In this document: positions 9,395-20,935 of the stretch, one piece after another
Layout of the letters: every line of letters starts with the position of its first letter
Numbering within the stretch: position 1 is the stretch's first letter
Source of the DNA: Pseudocercospora fijiensis CIRAD86
Lineage: Eukaryota > Ascomycota > Dothideomycetes > Mycosphaerellales > Mycosphaerellaceae
Assembly: GCF_000340215.1 (NCBI RefSeq)
Contig: NW_006921533.1
Location: forward strand, 4,676,979 to 4,740,978
Reading direction: 5' to 3'
Length of the DNA stretch: 64,000 nucleotides
The notes under the pieces: model-generated
What the model was told of the DNA's origin: nothing
Seen by the model: the letters and a program-made list of their open reading frames with translations, nothing else
Database searches by the model: none
Position numbers and translations under genes: made by a program

Positions 9395-11899
9395 ATGGAG
9401 TGCTGGGACGACGATGCCGACCTGCAGGGCGACTTCACGGCGTGTGCCAACGCCAGCACTGGCACCGGCCCACTGAGCATGTCCTCGCGCATCAGCACGC
9501 GCTCAGAGTCGGTCGCTGGCGATGAGGACTGGAACGTCGTCATACAGCCCAACGACGAACACAGCTCCAAGCAGGCCATACTATCCGCGAAACTGGCCGG
9601 CATCCCGCTGCCGCAGAATGTACCAACAAGTGCCCTGCTTGGCGGCACCATCAAGCGATTGGGAAACAAGCCGTCGAAGCAGAAGATTGATGACTGGGAC
9701 AATGACCTGGAGATGATGGACAAGCCCTTGCAGCTGAAGCCACGGACAGAAGCTCCCGGTGTCCTATCTGGCGAAGACTTCGACGATTTCGATGATCTGG
9801 AAGGGAGCCTTGGCATTAGGTTTGCTGGCAAGAACAGCACGCGAAACCGCAGCGGCTCTGCCTCAGTGATGAGTCCGAGCTTGGGTTCAGCGACGGCAGA
9901 CAGCGAGGTCGATGACCTTGGAGGACTGGAGCTGCCAGAAGGGCCAATGGATTTTGAGGCCATCCTGAAGAAGCGTCGAGCTGCCGATGCCGATCTGACA
10001 GATTCCCTGCCCAATTCCCAGCCCAACTCTGCTGTAGTCGACCAGCAACCTACCATGAATCTGCACAAGAAGTCAAAGCTGTTCTCAGATGATCACGACA
10101 ATTTTCTTGACGACCTGGACTTCGGCGAGAGCGATGTGATCAATGTCAGGAAGCGAACTACCAACAGAAACGTGCAAGTAAAGTCGACCAAGCCTCTCTC
10201 TTCATCATCACGCCCAGCCACCACACTCAACTTTCACGATAAACCTACAGACAAGCCTATATACAATCGATCTCATATACCGCGTCCGGTCTCTGGCACT
10301 CGACATACATCAAGACTAGACCCAGTGTTCGAGAGTGGAGCCTCTCACGCTCCTCGTGAAAGACGAGGGCCGACTACAACGAGCTCGCAACTGCTCCGTT
10401 CTAAGCGATCGGCGCCAGCATTGCGAAATCAGCATAGTCATGGCATTTTGTCCAGCAAGCCATCAGTGCCGTTCCTACCTGCAGGCGTCTCGAATCATCA
10501 GTCGCCACATATTACTGCCCACAGAGCTATGCCGTACCATTTGCGACGAGATTCAGATCCGAAAAGACAAGGTGCTCAATCGCCACCACCAAGACCCAGC
10601 TCACGCCTGTCCAACCAAGTTGCGCCAGACACCCCGTCTCGGGTACCGAGAGCCAGGGAGAATATAGCACCGCCCTCACTGGCACGCGAGGCCCGATCCA
10701 AGCAGACCATCAAGCAGCCTAACAGGAGACGCCACTACGGCGATGGATCTGAGCTGGAAATATTCGACGACTTGCCGACATCCGTCACCAAAGAGAGCAA
10801 GTTCATTAAACAACCCGTGGGCCGTGGTCCGCCGAAGCAGAGCACTCTCAGGCGGACACAAAGCCGGAGCGACTTTGTCGATCTCAGTAAGCGAAATTCG
10901 GCAATATCGACTGTGACCGCGATCCCGGATAGAATCATGACGCCAGCGCCACCTAGAACACCAGCCAGTCCCACCAAGGGATTCTATGACAATGTGCCCT
11001 CTGCTACTCCAAGCTACTTGCGTGACACCGCTGCCAGTAGAATTGCTAGAGAGACTAGACTCGCAAACCAGCCACGGCCAAGGAGTGAAGGGCCTCTTCA
11101 ACCACTGACAACGAATTGGAAAGCACAAGTTGCCGCGCGGAGCCCATTCAATAGTCCCAGTGCTCAGCGACAGAAGAGCAAAAGACCCGGGCTGATCGCA
11201 GGCATTGGATCGCATGTTGTCAAGAGTGAGTGCTGAGCGCAATTACAGGCTTTCGTGGCAATGACTAATTGAATTACTCTAGGCGAGAAAGGCATGATTT
11301 ATAATCCGCAAACACTTCGATGGGAAGGGAACGAAAACACATTGCGTGAATTCGACATACCTCCGTTGGAGACACCGACACCGTCGCTACGACCGCGATC
11401 ATCGTACATAGAACGGGAGAGGATGCACCAACGATCAAACACATCACCGTCGCGGCCAGCGCTCATAGCTCATGTTCCAACGGGAAGCGGCTACAACATC
11501 CAAGTACAAAACGGGATGGTTTTCGACCCACAGCAGATGAAGTGGCTGAAGGTCAAAGCGGGACGAGATGTCTCAGGTCAGATGTCTCCCTCCGTGACCG
11601 ACGTCGAGGACGAAGAAGATGCATTCGCAGGCATCGATGATCTTAAAGATGAGAACAACCCAACTCTTGGCACCAATGCGCTTGGTGGCGCCCAGGACTC
11701 GCTGCAGCCGCCTGGTGCAGACTTTCACGAGGAGTTTGACGTTGGCGATCGTTTCAAACAACTTCAAGAGAATGAAGAACAGGTTTGGAGGCGTATGTGC
11801 GGCGCTTGGTTCGTCAATAATCAGGAACGACCTGACGATGGACGGTGGCGACGAGCAATCCGAGATGTTGTGCCCGCAGAAAGCATGGCCGGCTTCTAG
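9395..11899 (+). CDS. Byr4/Bfa1-like component of the two-component GAP controlling septation
   Basis: CDS is 9395-11225 joined to 11283-11899, giving 815 aa. The family (fission yeast Byr4, budding yeast Bfa1) works with Cdc16/Bub2 as a GTPase-activating complex for Spg1/Tem1 at the spindle pole body, restraining cytokinesis. Evidence: an acidic N-terminus with DDW and DDFDDLE motifs, a long Ser/Pro/Arg-rich disordered middle, and the C-terminal pair MIYNPQTLRWEGN (just after the intron) and MVFDPQQMKWLKV. That pair is typical of Byr4/Bfa1. The C-terminus has WRRMCGAWF near the stop. The 57-nt intron (gtgagt..ctctag, branch actaat) fixes the frame: VVK-S-EKGM. Without it the first exon would stop after three codons. 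Many SP/TP sites fit cell-cycle kinase control. Confidence 0.83.
11226..11282 (+). other. Intron of Byr4-like gene
   Basis: 57 nt with donor gtgagt, branch-like gactaattg and acceptor actctag. It joins VVKS to EKGMIYNPQ. Confidence 0.88.
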
Positions 11900-12527
11900 T
11901 ACGAGCCGGCGCCTGGAAAATATGCATTCACTTTCACCTGCAGATAATTGTACTTACTATATACCCTGCAGTGGCGGTTGGATAGTTTGACGGTTTGGCA
12001 GGCATGGATGAGCACGACTAACGAGATGATGAAGCAACCAAAATTTTGTACCGATCTCTGCGAGCATATCCATTTCCGTATCTATGCCATGTGCTGGTTG
12101 AGGATGTTGCTGGCATGGAGTCATGGACTCGGCGTTGCGGTTCTGAGCACGACGGCGTTGGACACAGCACCTCCTCTTTGCACCAACCACAACGCCAGCT
12201 TCGCAGCACGTGCTTCGCATATCATATGGCTAGAAGTCTTGGCCTGCCTGACCAAGACTCCGACCTCACTTGGCATTGAGAACAGGCAGGTCGTTACAAC
12301 GCCTCTTTCAGCTTTCACGCTGCACTGCACTGCACTGCAACCATTCGCGACGGCTGTTTGTACAGCGTGTGCGTCAAAGCCAGGGAATTTCTGGCGGAAG
12401 CGAGCCGAACCAAATGCCTGTACTGCTTCCCCCAGGGTCCCTGCTTGCTGGGTGAGGAGTTCAGGTGGCTTTTATCCGGGGTTTCTTCAGTCACTTCACC
12501 CCGCTGATCGCGGGGATTTGGTCCATA
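11900..12527. other. Intergenic region left of the transposon
   Basis: 3' flank of the Byr4-like gene and the left flank of the inserted element. It has normal CpA/TpG content, in sharp contrast to the element. Short open frames occur, including one of 194 codons on the plus strand, but none resembles a protein. Confidence 0.45.
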
Positions 12528-12575
12528 CGTAAAATCGGCTTTTCTTAGTAGGCTATACGTAAACATCGATATGGT
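12528..12575 (+). repeat. Left terminal inverted repeat of pogo/Fot1 relic
   Basis: It pairs with the right end through CGTAAAATCG, then TTTC, TAGTA, ATACGTAAA and TCGAT blocks with a few mismatches. The motif ACGTAAA occurs twice within the repeat about 29 bp apart. Confidence 0.85.
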
Positions 12576-12779
12576 GGTAGGTTCCAGTCCTATATAGATA
12601 TCTAGGTATATGCAGTATTAAACCGCGAGTCTAAATATTATATTAGCGAGGTTATCCGAGTATATAGTAGCTATAGACCTTACTACTACCGATTATTATA
12701 TAATCCCTTAGTAGGCGCGTCTACCTCTATTCTAGCGCGTATTCTATCTCTTTATAATATAGTATTCGCTACTATTACT

Positions 12780-14700
12780 ATTACCGTCGATATAGTAGCT
12801 CGGAAGGGTAGAAGGAAGAAACGCGTACGTACTAAACGGCTTACCGAGACTAAGAGGCTCGAGAAGGTAGTAGAAAGGGTTATATCGAAGGCTTAAGAAT
12901 AGAGGTTATAAGATAGGCGCTTTAGTCTAAAAGAACTATATAAGAGCGAGGGCGCCGAAGGCTTATATTCGCGTGTTTATTAGCGATTGCGAGGTCGTAG
13001 TTTATACCTAGGTCGCGAGCTAACTAATACTAAACTTAGTAAGAGCTAGGAATTAGCGCTAGCGGACTATTGTCGAGAAAGAGACGCTATAGGCATGTTT
13101 CTTCCGGTATCGCTTATTATAGTAGTTACTATAGATATACTAAAGGACTCGCTAGCGGCTAACTCGCTAGCGGCTAGTAATAGTGCCCTCGTAATAGCAC
13201 TATTCGGTATAGACTAGGCGGACCGCTTCCTAGCTCGATATAGCCTTAGTAAGGTTAAATCTAAACCGATCGAGAAACAGCGTAAAGAGGCCTATAATCT
13301 AGCTATTATAAGGTCGTAGTTTAATCGATTTAAAGCTATATTACGGCGGTTGAAGGTAAAGCCTTAGAATATATAGAATTTCGACGAAACTGGTTTTCGG
13401 ATTAGAATTAGAGGCTGCGAATATATAGTAACATAGGATACGAAGCGCCGTATATAGACTAAATGCGATACTAATCGTACTTACGTTACTATCGTCGAGA
13501 CAGCTAACGCGTATAGCAATATAATAGATTATTAGTTAATTGTTAAAGGTATAATAGTATAAGAACGATAGGTGCCGAAGGAAGGTAAGTCTACTGCTAC
13601 TACTATTACTACTTCCGAGTCCGAGTCTACTGCCTAAGGCAATAATAACGTTACTTACTAACTACACCCTCGTTGTTAGGTAAGGACAACTTCTTAATTA
13701 CTATTAACGAGTCTAGATATATAACCGACGACACTATAATGTACTATATCCGCTAGTTTAAGCGTAAGATAAGGCCTAACGATCCGAGCGAATAGAGGCT
13801 GTTATTATATAACAATTATAGCTCTTACTGCTTTAAGGAATTCGCTACCTTTGCGAAGAGATATAGGATTTAATTATAGGGCCTATAACTATATACTTTA
13901 TACTTTATATAGCTATTAGACGTTATACTATTCTAAGTATATAAGACGAGGTATAGACAAGCAGTACTCGAGGCTATATACTACGGTGTTAGTAACTTTA
14001 GAATACCTAAGTTTGTAGAGGCTCTTTCTACTATTCGGGCGAGGACATTTACTTCCTATAATATAAGGTCGGCATTCCGTAAGACAGGCATATTCCCGGT
14101 AGATAGGGAGGTCCCTTATCGACATATTCGAGAATAGTATAGTACTACTACTAGAGATTAGAACTAGGAATTAATTTAGGAGTCGCTAGAATAGGAAGAA
14201 GCCTAGCAAATAGAAGCCTTAGCGATAGCGGAGAAAGCGATAGAGGAATACCTTATTACTATTAAGTAAGGCCGTTCTGCTAATCCCGCTATCGTCGACC
14301 TAAATAGCTAGTCTTACGCTAATAATCGCTACGTTAAAGAGGACCTTAGAAACTTGATTGCTTAGGGTATATTATCGTCGCCTCTACTAAACCGATATAG
14401 TCGTATACCGACCCCCGAATTGCCGTAATAGCTACTCGTTGCTTCGACAAGCCCTCGTACGATTAAGGTATCGCGTAAGGCTATATAATCTTGCCGCGAC
14501 TTCCGACGTTCTTATCTAAAGCCGGCTCTAACAGACCTCGCTTTGCTATCGCCCTTATTTAACCTATTCTCGTTATCCCCTATAAAGGAGGCTTAGGCTA
14601 TCTACGACCTATCTGTTAAAGCCGCTCTTTATAAAGGTAAAGAATATAAGCGTAAGTTTAATGCTATAAACACTGTCGAGAAGGTATAGAAGAGGTAAAA
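12780..14700 (+). pseudogene. Transposase relic, CENP-B/HTH plus DDE_1 type (pogo/Fot1)
   Basis: Reading through RIP stops gives the DDE_1 landmark NFDETGFRI (about 13,379-13,405), which holds the first catalytic Asp. Next come RRIXTKCDTNRTYVTIVE, NNYSSYCFKEF at about 13,810 (the second catalytic region, normally D-x-H-x-S-H) and SAFRKTGIFPVDRE at about 14,072-14,113, the usual end of the DDE core. A basic N-terminal stretch from about 12,780 fits the helix-turn-helix region. Stops are nearly all TAG/TAA in positions expected from CAG, CAA or TGG. The C-terminal extension continues past 14,200. The gene is dead. Bounds are approximate because stops hide the true start and end. Confidence 0.78.
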
Positions 14701-15679
14701 GGAACAGCCTAATCGCCTTGTTCGAGTAAGTGCTATTAAGGCTAATAAACTCCGCTCTTAGCTTATATAATAGGACAAGGAAATAGTACTCGATACTTAG
14801 TAAAGGGGACTACGAAACGCCGAGACTGCTATCGCTAAGGTACGTACCTATCGGTTAAAGTATAGTAAGGCCTTCTATATTGTTTTTAATAACAATAGCA
14901 AAGTTAAGTTTATAGAGATAGTATTACAGTTAGTCGCTATCGATAAGCCGCCGCTATTACGCGTCTTTAACCTTTAACTTCTTAATTGCGATAATACTAT
15001 TATCTATAAAGATAGCACTCGTAAAATCGGCGATCCGTACGTAGATATTATTAAGAGATATAAGCGATATAACAAGGTTAGCGACGATAGTACCGTTACC
15101 GCGACGTAGATACCTATATAGCTAATATTGCTTCCCTTATATACGTACGACTCGGACGAAGAAAGCGACCTTCTAATATAGCGCGACCTCGCCTCGAAGT
15201 AACGATTAAACGGCTTAATCTCTTAAGAGCCGGATATACGATTAAATTAGCTTAAATAGATAGAAGCGGTACTAGCTAAGAACCTGTTTCTATAACTCTA
15301 GCCTTATCTACTGCACCCTCGCTACTAACCGGAGGCTACTTAGAAGAAGAGATATTTCTATAAAGCACTAAAGAAGTCGGCTAGATACAAAGGTAAGGTA
15401 ATAGCGACTAGTAGTGCGGCCTATTTAGTAAAGATTAAAGATATATAGGATAGTAGTAGCTAGCTATTTACTCTAGCGTAGAAAGTAGTCTTTATATGCT
15501 CGAGATATAGGCCTACTTATAAAGTCGTAGATTACATAATTAACGCTAAGTATGCGCTAAGACGGCTACTACCTAATATCTACGTTATTTAGTCGACAAT
15601 TCTACCTCTATATATTTACCTGTCTATTTACAAGCTACTTATTAGTCTATATCCCGACAATGGCACCCCTATCGAACGT

Positions 15680-15727
15680 TTCCATCGAGATTTACGTATG
15701 GATTACTATGGAAAGCGCGATTTTACG
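15680..15727 (-). repeat. Right terminal inverted repeat of pogo/Fot1 relic
   Basis: The reverse complement aligns with the left end. The outer 11 bp match exactly (ACGTAAAATCG, counting the flanking base). Internal TACGTAAA and CGAT blocks are also kept. Confidence 0.85.
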
Positions 15728-15879
15728 TTTGGCTTAAATCCCCGAGCTGGGCGAGGGGCGGAGTGTGTGACAGAGCCTCGGATATAAGACGCGCAGGGTT
15801 GGCCACGAGGTTCCATCAAGGTCGAGCTCTGTTTCTCGTGCGTCTCTAAGTTATTAGAACTACCCTTCATTGGTTCAGG
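15728..15879 (+). promoter_or_regulatory. Residual core promoter and leader of the alkaline phosphatase gene
   Basis: Only 152 bp separate the transposon end from the phosphatase ATG. A TATA-like TATAAG lies at 15,783-15,788, about 92 bp before the ATG. The segment has normal CpA/TpG content, so RIP did not spread into it. Any further upstream control sites were displaced by 3.2 kb. Confidence 0.5.
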
Positions 15880-18135
15880 ATGCGTTGCCTTCGTTCTTCT
15901 GTAGCTGCAGTCGCTGCACTGATCTCGCTCGTGGGCGCGCAGACCTTCCGGCGACTTGGCACCTGTAAGTGCACACTGTCTCTCTCGCTGTAACGTCTTG
16001 CACAGATCCATACTGACTGTGAATCCAAAGGTCCAACTCTTGGTTGTGTTATTCCACCAGATCAGCAAGACTTCCTGGCTGGACAGTACTTCGATATCAG
16101 GGTCGAGGTCCACGCTCCAGTGAATGGATCAGAAGCGACAGATGGCATTCCTGATGTGAACTTCAGCTTCACCATTGGCAAAGTTGGTGCCGAGGCCAAG
16201 AGTGCTTCAGAGTTCCTGGGTTTAGGTGAGCCAGAGCTTGAAACTTGGGACTTTAGCTGGTACGAGTAAGTAAAACCGATGGTCCCCAGTTACGCGACCA
16301 AAACTCGATGCTAAGCATTTCCCAGAGACCTGTTCGCACAAGATGCTAAAACACCTTCCATGGTCAACGTGGCTTCAAAGGCATGGCGAAGAGTGGCTTT
16401 GTACGAGCCCGGAGACTATGTGGCAACTCTGAAATACAACCACACGGAGACAGTCGCTCACTGGCACGTCCGAGACATCGAACAGGTCCGCAAGACCAAG
16501 AATGTCCTCCTTTTCATCGGAGACGGCATGACCACAAATATGATCACTGCTGCTCGTCTCATTGCACACAAGACGATCAATGGCAAATATCAGAGCACTC
16601 TAGCTTTGGACAAGTTCCCCGTGGTCGGTCACCAGATGACACACTCGATCGACTCGTTCATTACTGATTCTGCCAACTCCGCGACCGCTTTGTATTCTGG
16701 ACACAAATCAGTTGTCAATGCGCTTGGTGTCTATGGAGACTCATCTCCAGATCCATTCGATGACCCCAAGGTCGAGTCGATCGCCGAGATCTTCCACCGA
16801 CTCTATGCGGGCCATGTTGGTATCGTTTCGACCGCCTACATTGCAGATGCTACTCCAGCTGCTCTTACTGCCCACACTAGAGATCGAGGCGAATATCCAC
16901 ATGTTATCGATACCTTTATCCATGGTGTGGTGAACTACACCTGGACTGAATGGTCCGGACCTGATGTTCTCTTCGGAGGTGGGGCTGAGAACTTCTGTGC
17001 CAAGAAACTTGGTGGCGATACGTATAAGGATCAAGACTATTACAAGGTGTTCGGAGATGCTGGATACAACGTGGTATACAACAAGACCACTCTCGATGCT
17101 ACGCCAAGTGACCAACGCACTCTGGGCATCTTCACAAAATCAAACATGGCAAAGTGGCTCGACAGGAATATCTACACGGCCAACCTCAACCAGGGCAAGA
17201 ATTATCCGGACTGCCAGGGCGGTAACGCAACCGATCAGCCTGGACTCAAGGAGATGACGCTCAAGGCCATCGACATCCTCCACAACCGCGCTGGAGACAA
17301 AGGCTGGTTCATCATGTCCGAAGCCGCTTCAGTGGACAAGATGATGCACGTTCTCGACTACGACCGTGCTCTTGGTGAGCTGTTGGAGCTCGATGACACT
17401 GTAAAGCACTCAATCGAGCACCTTAAGGAGTTGGGCATCTTCAAGGACACGTTGATCGTGGTTACAGCTGATCACGGCCATGGTTTCGATGTCTTCGGTT
17501 CTTACGACACCAAGTACGCCGACGCTCAGGGCAACGACCGCGACAAGCGCCATGCTGTCGGAACATACGCAGAGTCTGGCCTCTCCCAGTACATCAATAC
17601 GGGCAATCTCCGATACTCTGATAGCAACTTCCCGTCCAACTGGGATCCTCGATATACTCTCGCGCAAGGTGTCGGTGCCAACCCAGATCATCGCGAGAAC
17701 TATCGTGTCCACAAAGACGGACCAAGAGTCCCCGCTAAGAACATCACTGGTTTCTCAAGTACCGACTTTTTCGTGAACCCAACAGATGATCAGAATGGAT
17801 TTATCGTCAATGGAACGCTTCCAACTTCCGCCGACCAGGGCGTCCACTCTCTGACCGACGTCGCTCTGTTCGCGATGGGCCCTTGTCAAGAAATCTTCGG
17901 CGGCGTATACAACTCCATTGATGTTTTCTTCAAAATGGCAGATTGTCTTGGTTTGAGTGAGGTCAAGTCTAAGAATGGCCATGATTACAAGGACCACAAG
18001 GACAACTGGGGCAAGGGAGGTCCAGAGAATTATCATCGTTATGACGAGTCCAAACCTATGTATGGTGGACGTGGTGGATGGCATACGCAGCCTAAACCCA
18101 GAAGTTTCAAGGATGCTGAGAACCCGAGGCACTAG
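15880..18135 (+). CDS. Secreted alkaline phosphatase
   Basis: Three exons: 15880-15964, 16031-16265 and 16326-18135, giving 709 aa. The first exon encodes a signal peptide (MRCLRSSVAAVAALISLVGA). The second gives an N-terminal extension (GCVIPPDQQDF..). The third holds the metal-dependent phosphatase fold: NVLLFIGDGM (metal Asp), TDSANSATA with the phosphorylated Ser at about residue 222, STAYIADATPAALTAHT, and TADHGHGF (metal Asp/His). A late VHS motif (GVHSLTDV) supplies another metal His. Likely role: phosphate release from organic phosphates outside the cell or in the wall. N-glycosylation sites are frequent. The 3' end meets the convergent hydrolase gene 124 bp away. A pogo/Fot1 relic sits directly upstream, which may alter expression. 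Confidence 0.92.
15965..16030 (+). other. Intron 1 of alkaline phosphatase gene
   Basis: 66 nt with donor gtaagt and acceptor ccaaag. It joins RRLGT-C-PTLGCVIPP. An earlier acceptor (gcacag) exists but would add residues in an unsupported frame. Confidence 0.78.
16266..16325 (+). other. Intron 2 of alkaline phosphatase gene
   Basis: 60 nt with donor gtaagt, branch-like gctaag and acceptor tttcccag. It joins FSWY-E-DLFAQDAK. Confidence 0.85.
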
Positions 18136-18259
18136 ATTCTGAATGCGTAGTATTTCAATGAATAGCCATGATGTGGATGACAGGACGCAGGAAAAGCACA
18201 TGATAGTATGTATAGTGATGCTAATCCACGACCATTTATTTAGTCCCTGCAGCATCGCG

Positions 18260-20935
18260 TCAACCAAAGAATGAATTCTTCGACACTTCCCAAAAATTGT
18301 CGAAAAAGCCCATCGCCAGCACACCGTTCAATCCTTTCGCGAGCATTGTCTTGTCCATCACTACAAAGTCCGGTTGACCACTCCCCGGCATCATCGGTAC
18401 AAGCCGTGCCGCGACCTCAAGCATCGAAGCATCAGATCCCCAAACAACCAATTCCAGTCTGCCCATAGGCAGAGGTCTCAGAAATATCGCGGCCAAACCG
18501 AGATCAGCCAAGTCGTCATAGTGGCCTGGACTTCCAAAGAAGTGTCGAATGGAAATGCTCCTGCCTTGATCGATCTGGATGGGATGGTCCTTGAAGAAAC
18601 CGGAAGGCAGATCGTTGCCGATCGCAACGCTGATGATGTTGCCTGTTGAGGTAAATGCTTCGTCCCAGTCCTCACTGATGATTGTGTCAGCAGCAAAGTA
18701 TTGGCAGAGGTTACGGGATATCTGCAGTGCAATGTGATGTGCTTGCTTTGAATGCTGCAAAATCTGAAATGGCCCTTGGGTGCGCAGTATTGAGTCCATT
18801 TGTCCTAGCTGGCTGCCCATGCGGCGGATGCTTGGACGAGTGTTGTCTGATGAGGTGGCCTCAAAGCCCCAAGTACCATTGATGAGCTCGAGATTCCAGT
18901 CTTGACCCTGATCTCTGCTCACAAGCAGCGATATCTCATGTCTGTCTATGGTGACGAAGCTGCAGTGGCCAAAGTAATGTGGAACATAGAACATTCTCAC
19001 GTTGGCTGTGCTGATCGCGCATGCCAATGTCGTAGGATCGAAGGAGACATCTAAGCGTCCAATTTGCGCAGGATTTATCAAGTTTAAAACTCGGAAGCCG
19101 TGCTTGGAACCAGTATCTCCTGGGTTGGCCACCACGAGCGAGAAATCTTGGAACGTGATTGGCGCTCTGCCAACGTTGGCAATGTTGAGATCAATCTGCT
19201 GCTGATAGAAGTCTCTCAGAGGAGTCGTGGTGAAGACGCCATCCCACCAATGTGGTTTGCCAGCGAATTCAAAGTATTCGCTGTTTGCGCCAGCCTCGCG
19301 AATGAGCTGGCTCTGGAGACGAGAATTGTACGGAGGGACGTTATCGTCGGCTCCGCCGTGCTGCTGAAGCACAGGTATGCCCTTCGCGTTTGCGAGCAAG
19401 AGCTCATGTCGATAGGGCAGAAGGCCTGATTGTATAATTGATGTACGAAGGGGGTCACTGGGCTGCCAGAACGTGTACGGCACATAGTTCTGTATCGATG
19501 AGTAGCCACTTATAGGACTTGCAGCGATGACCTTGTCCGGCCAATGCGTCAAAGCATACCATACGCCTTGACCTCCATTCGAATGGCCAGCGACGAGCCA
19601 CTGCTGAGTGTTAACACCTGGTCCTTGCCACTCGTTGACTTCGATCCAATCTGGGATCATCTCCACTGCAGCTTCAACGTCTGGGAATCCGAAAGCATGC
19701 CAGTCATCGCCAGCCCACGGCGTGACGCCTGTTGGATATAATACCCAGGCAGGCAAATCTGGAAGTGGTTGCAAAGCCAGCCTTACGCTGTCCCATTCCG
19801 CTTCGACCCCGGCGCCATGAAATCCAAGCAGCACTGGCAATGTTGAGTTCGGCGGTACTGTATCGACAGCTCGTCGAGAAGGCGGTCGGAGAATAGCGTA
19901 AGAGACAATGCCACCGGGATGAGGAAAAGTGACTTTGTGAGGCTCACCTGGATTGCGGCGCATGGGCTCTGCTAGAATGGTCAATGTTTCAATGCGGTCT
20001 CTACCGGCCACTCGAAATTTGAAGTCCAGCCTGATCCGCCAGTCGAGCCTCACGCATCGCACGCGGAAAGCCACTGGCCTCGTCTGGCCAGGAGCGATAC
20101 GTATCTCCTCGGTAAGCCACAGGTCTGCCAGACAGGCGTTGTGTGTAGCCTCGACAGCGGAAATGGTGACTTCCTCGTCTCCATCATTGCGTAACAAAGC
20201 AGACCCGAATGGACTGGCTAGACCTTGGCCAGAAGGCGAGTTGATCGTGTCGGAAATGAGCACCTTTCCAACATGCTTCAGTCCTGCATAGCTATAGTCC
20301 AATCGCAGGGTGATGTTCATAGCTGGCCTCTCTACTCCACCGAAGGCTCTAACATCTCTCACGATCCTGACGTCGATGCGATGGATGCCAGGCGTCAAGC
20401 GCAGGACTGGCGAAGCTCGACTGTAGTCGTAGAAGTCGCCACCAAAGTAGTGAACATGGTCAATCCACCACTCGAGGAGCTGTGGAGCAGAGAGGGTATA
20501 AATCTCAGTCTTGTTGGACTGGACATATATCTCACCCCTTATCCATGCTTGCCATTGATACGCTGCCCAGCCGTATGCATTCCTCAGAGCTTCCCAGTCA
20601 ACATTCTGAAAGTCGACGGACAAGGTGGCACCGTTCCTCTGGACGCTCGGCTCGGTGAGCTGTGCTGTGACATTCGACCAGCCGGTGGTTCCATTAACGG
20701 GCAACGAGCTTCTGAAGACCGCATTTGGGTCATATGCAAGAGATCTGAAGCCGCCAAAGTGTTCAAGAGGATCGGCAGCCCAAAGCGCCTCGCGAGTACC
20801 GATCTGAAATGGCCCTAGCAGAAGCCATTCGTGCGAGAATTGGAAAGTTGGCAAGGAAGGTAAGGCGTTTGTGACTGGCGATATTGTAGTGATCTGAGCC
20901 AGCGAGCTCCAGATGCTGCTCAAGCTCAACAGCAT
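18260..20935 (-). CDS. Secreted alpha/beta-hydrolase, prolyl-oligopeptidase-like (S9-type)
   Basis: 891 aa in one exon, starting with a signal-peptide-like MLLSLSSIWSSLAQI. The first 330 residues are beta-rich with several N-glycosylation sites. The hydrolase domain spans about residues 350-580: VLLGFHGAG (oxyanion region), GHSNGGQG with the nucleophile Ser at about 452, GGADDNVPP (candidate acid, about 530) and GKPHWWDG (candidate His, about 562). A second beta-rich region follows. The layout fits fungal secreted proteins of the esterase/peptidase S9 superfamily, but the substrate cannot be told from sequence. The gene is convergent with the phosphatase and divergent from the carrier gene at 21,396. 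Confidence 0.85.
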   Translation of the reverse strand: MLLSLSSIWSSLAQITTISPVTNALPSLPTFQFSHEWLLLGPFQIGTREALWAADPLEHFGGFRSLAYDPNAVFRSSLPVNGTTGWSNVTAQLTEPSVQRNGATLSVDFQNVDWEALRNAYGWAAYQWQAWIRGEIYVQSNKTEIYTLSAPQLLEWWIDHVHYFGGDFYDYSRASPVLRLTPGIHRIDVRIVRDVRAFGGVERPAMNITLRLDYSYAGLKHVGKVLISDTINSPSGQGLASPFGSALLRNDGDEEVTISAVEATHNACLADLWLTEEIRIAPGQTRPVAFRVRCVRLDWRIRLDFKFRVAGRDRIETLTILAEPMRRNPGEPHKVTFPHPGGIVSYAILRPPSRRAVDTVPPNSTLPVLLGFHGAGVEAEWDSVRLALQPLPDLPAWVLYPTGVTPWAGDDWHAFGFPDVEAAVEMIPDWIEVNEWQGPGVNTQQWLVAGHSNGGQGVWYALTHWPDKVIAASPISGYSSIQNYVPYTFWQPSDPLRTSIIQSGLLPYRHELLLANAKGIPVLQQHGGADDNVPPYNSRLQSQLIREAGANSEYFEFAGKPHWWDGVFTTTPLRDFYQQQIDLNIANVGRAPITFQDFSLVVANPGDTGSKHGFRVLNLINPAQIGRLDVSFDPTTLACAISTANVRMFYVPHYFGHCSFVTIDRHEISLLVSRDQGQDWNLELINGTWGFEATSSDNTRPSIRRMGSQLGQMDSILRTQGPFQILQHSKQAHHIALQISRNLCQYFAADTIISEDWDEAFTSTGNIISVAIGNDLPSGFFKDHPIQIDQGRSISIRHFFGSPGHYDDLADLGLAAIFLRPLPMGRLELVVWGSDASMLEVAARLVPMMPGSGQPDFVVMDKTMLAKGLNGVLAMGFFDNFWEVSKNSFFG

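Larger units (their letters stand above)
12528..15727 (+). mobile_element. RIP-degraded pogo/Fot1-type DNA transposon (Tc1-mariner superfamily)
   Basis: A 3.2-kb element bounded by inverted repeats. The left end reads CGTAAAATCGG.. from 12,528; the right end, reversed, reads CGTAAAATCGC.. from 15,727. Similarity continues about 45 bp inward and includes a second TACGTAAA..TCGAT block on each side. A transposase relic occupies the plus strand. Everything between the repeats lacks CpA/TpG and is full of TAG/TAA, the signature of RIP. The left flank has TA next to the repeat (the usual target) but the right flank has TT, so the target duplication is not proven. No adjacent gene is interrupted. 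Confidence 0.88.

Noticed and set aside
12528..15727. Clean TA target-site duplication at the pogo/Fot1 ends
   Set aside because: TA is present at the left border, but the right border reads TT, so the duplication cannot be claimed.
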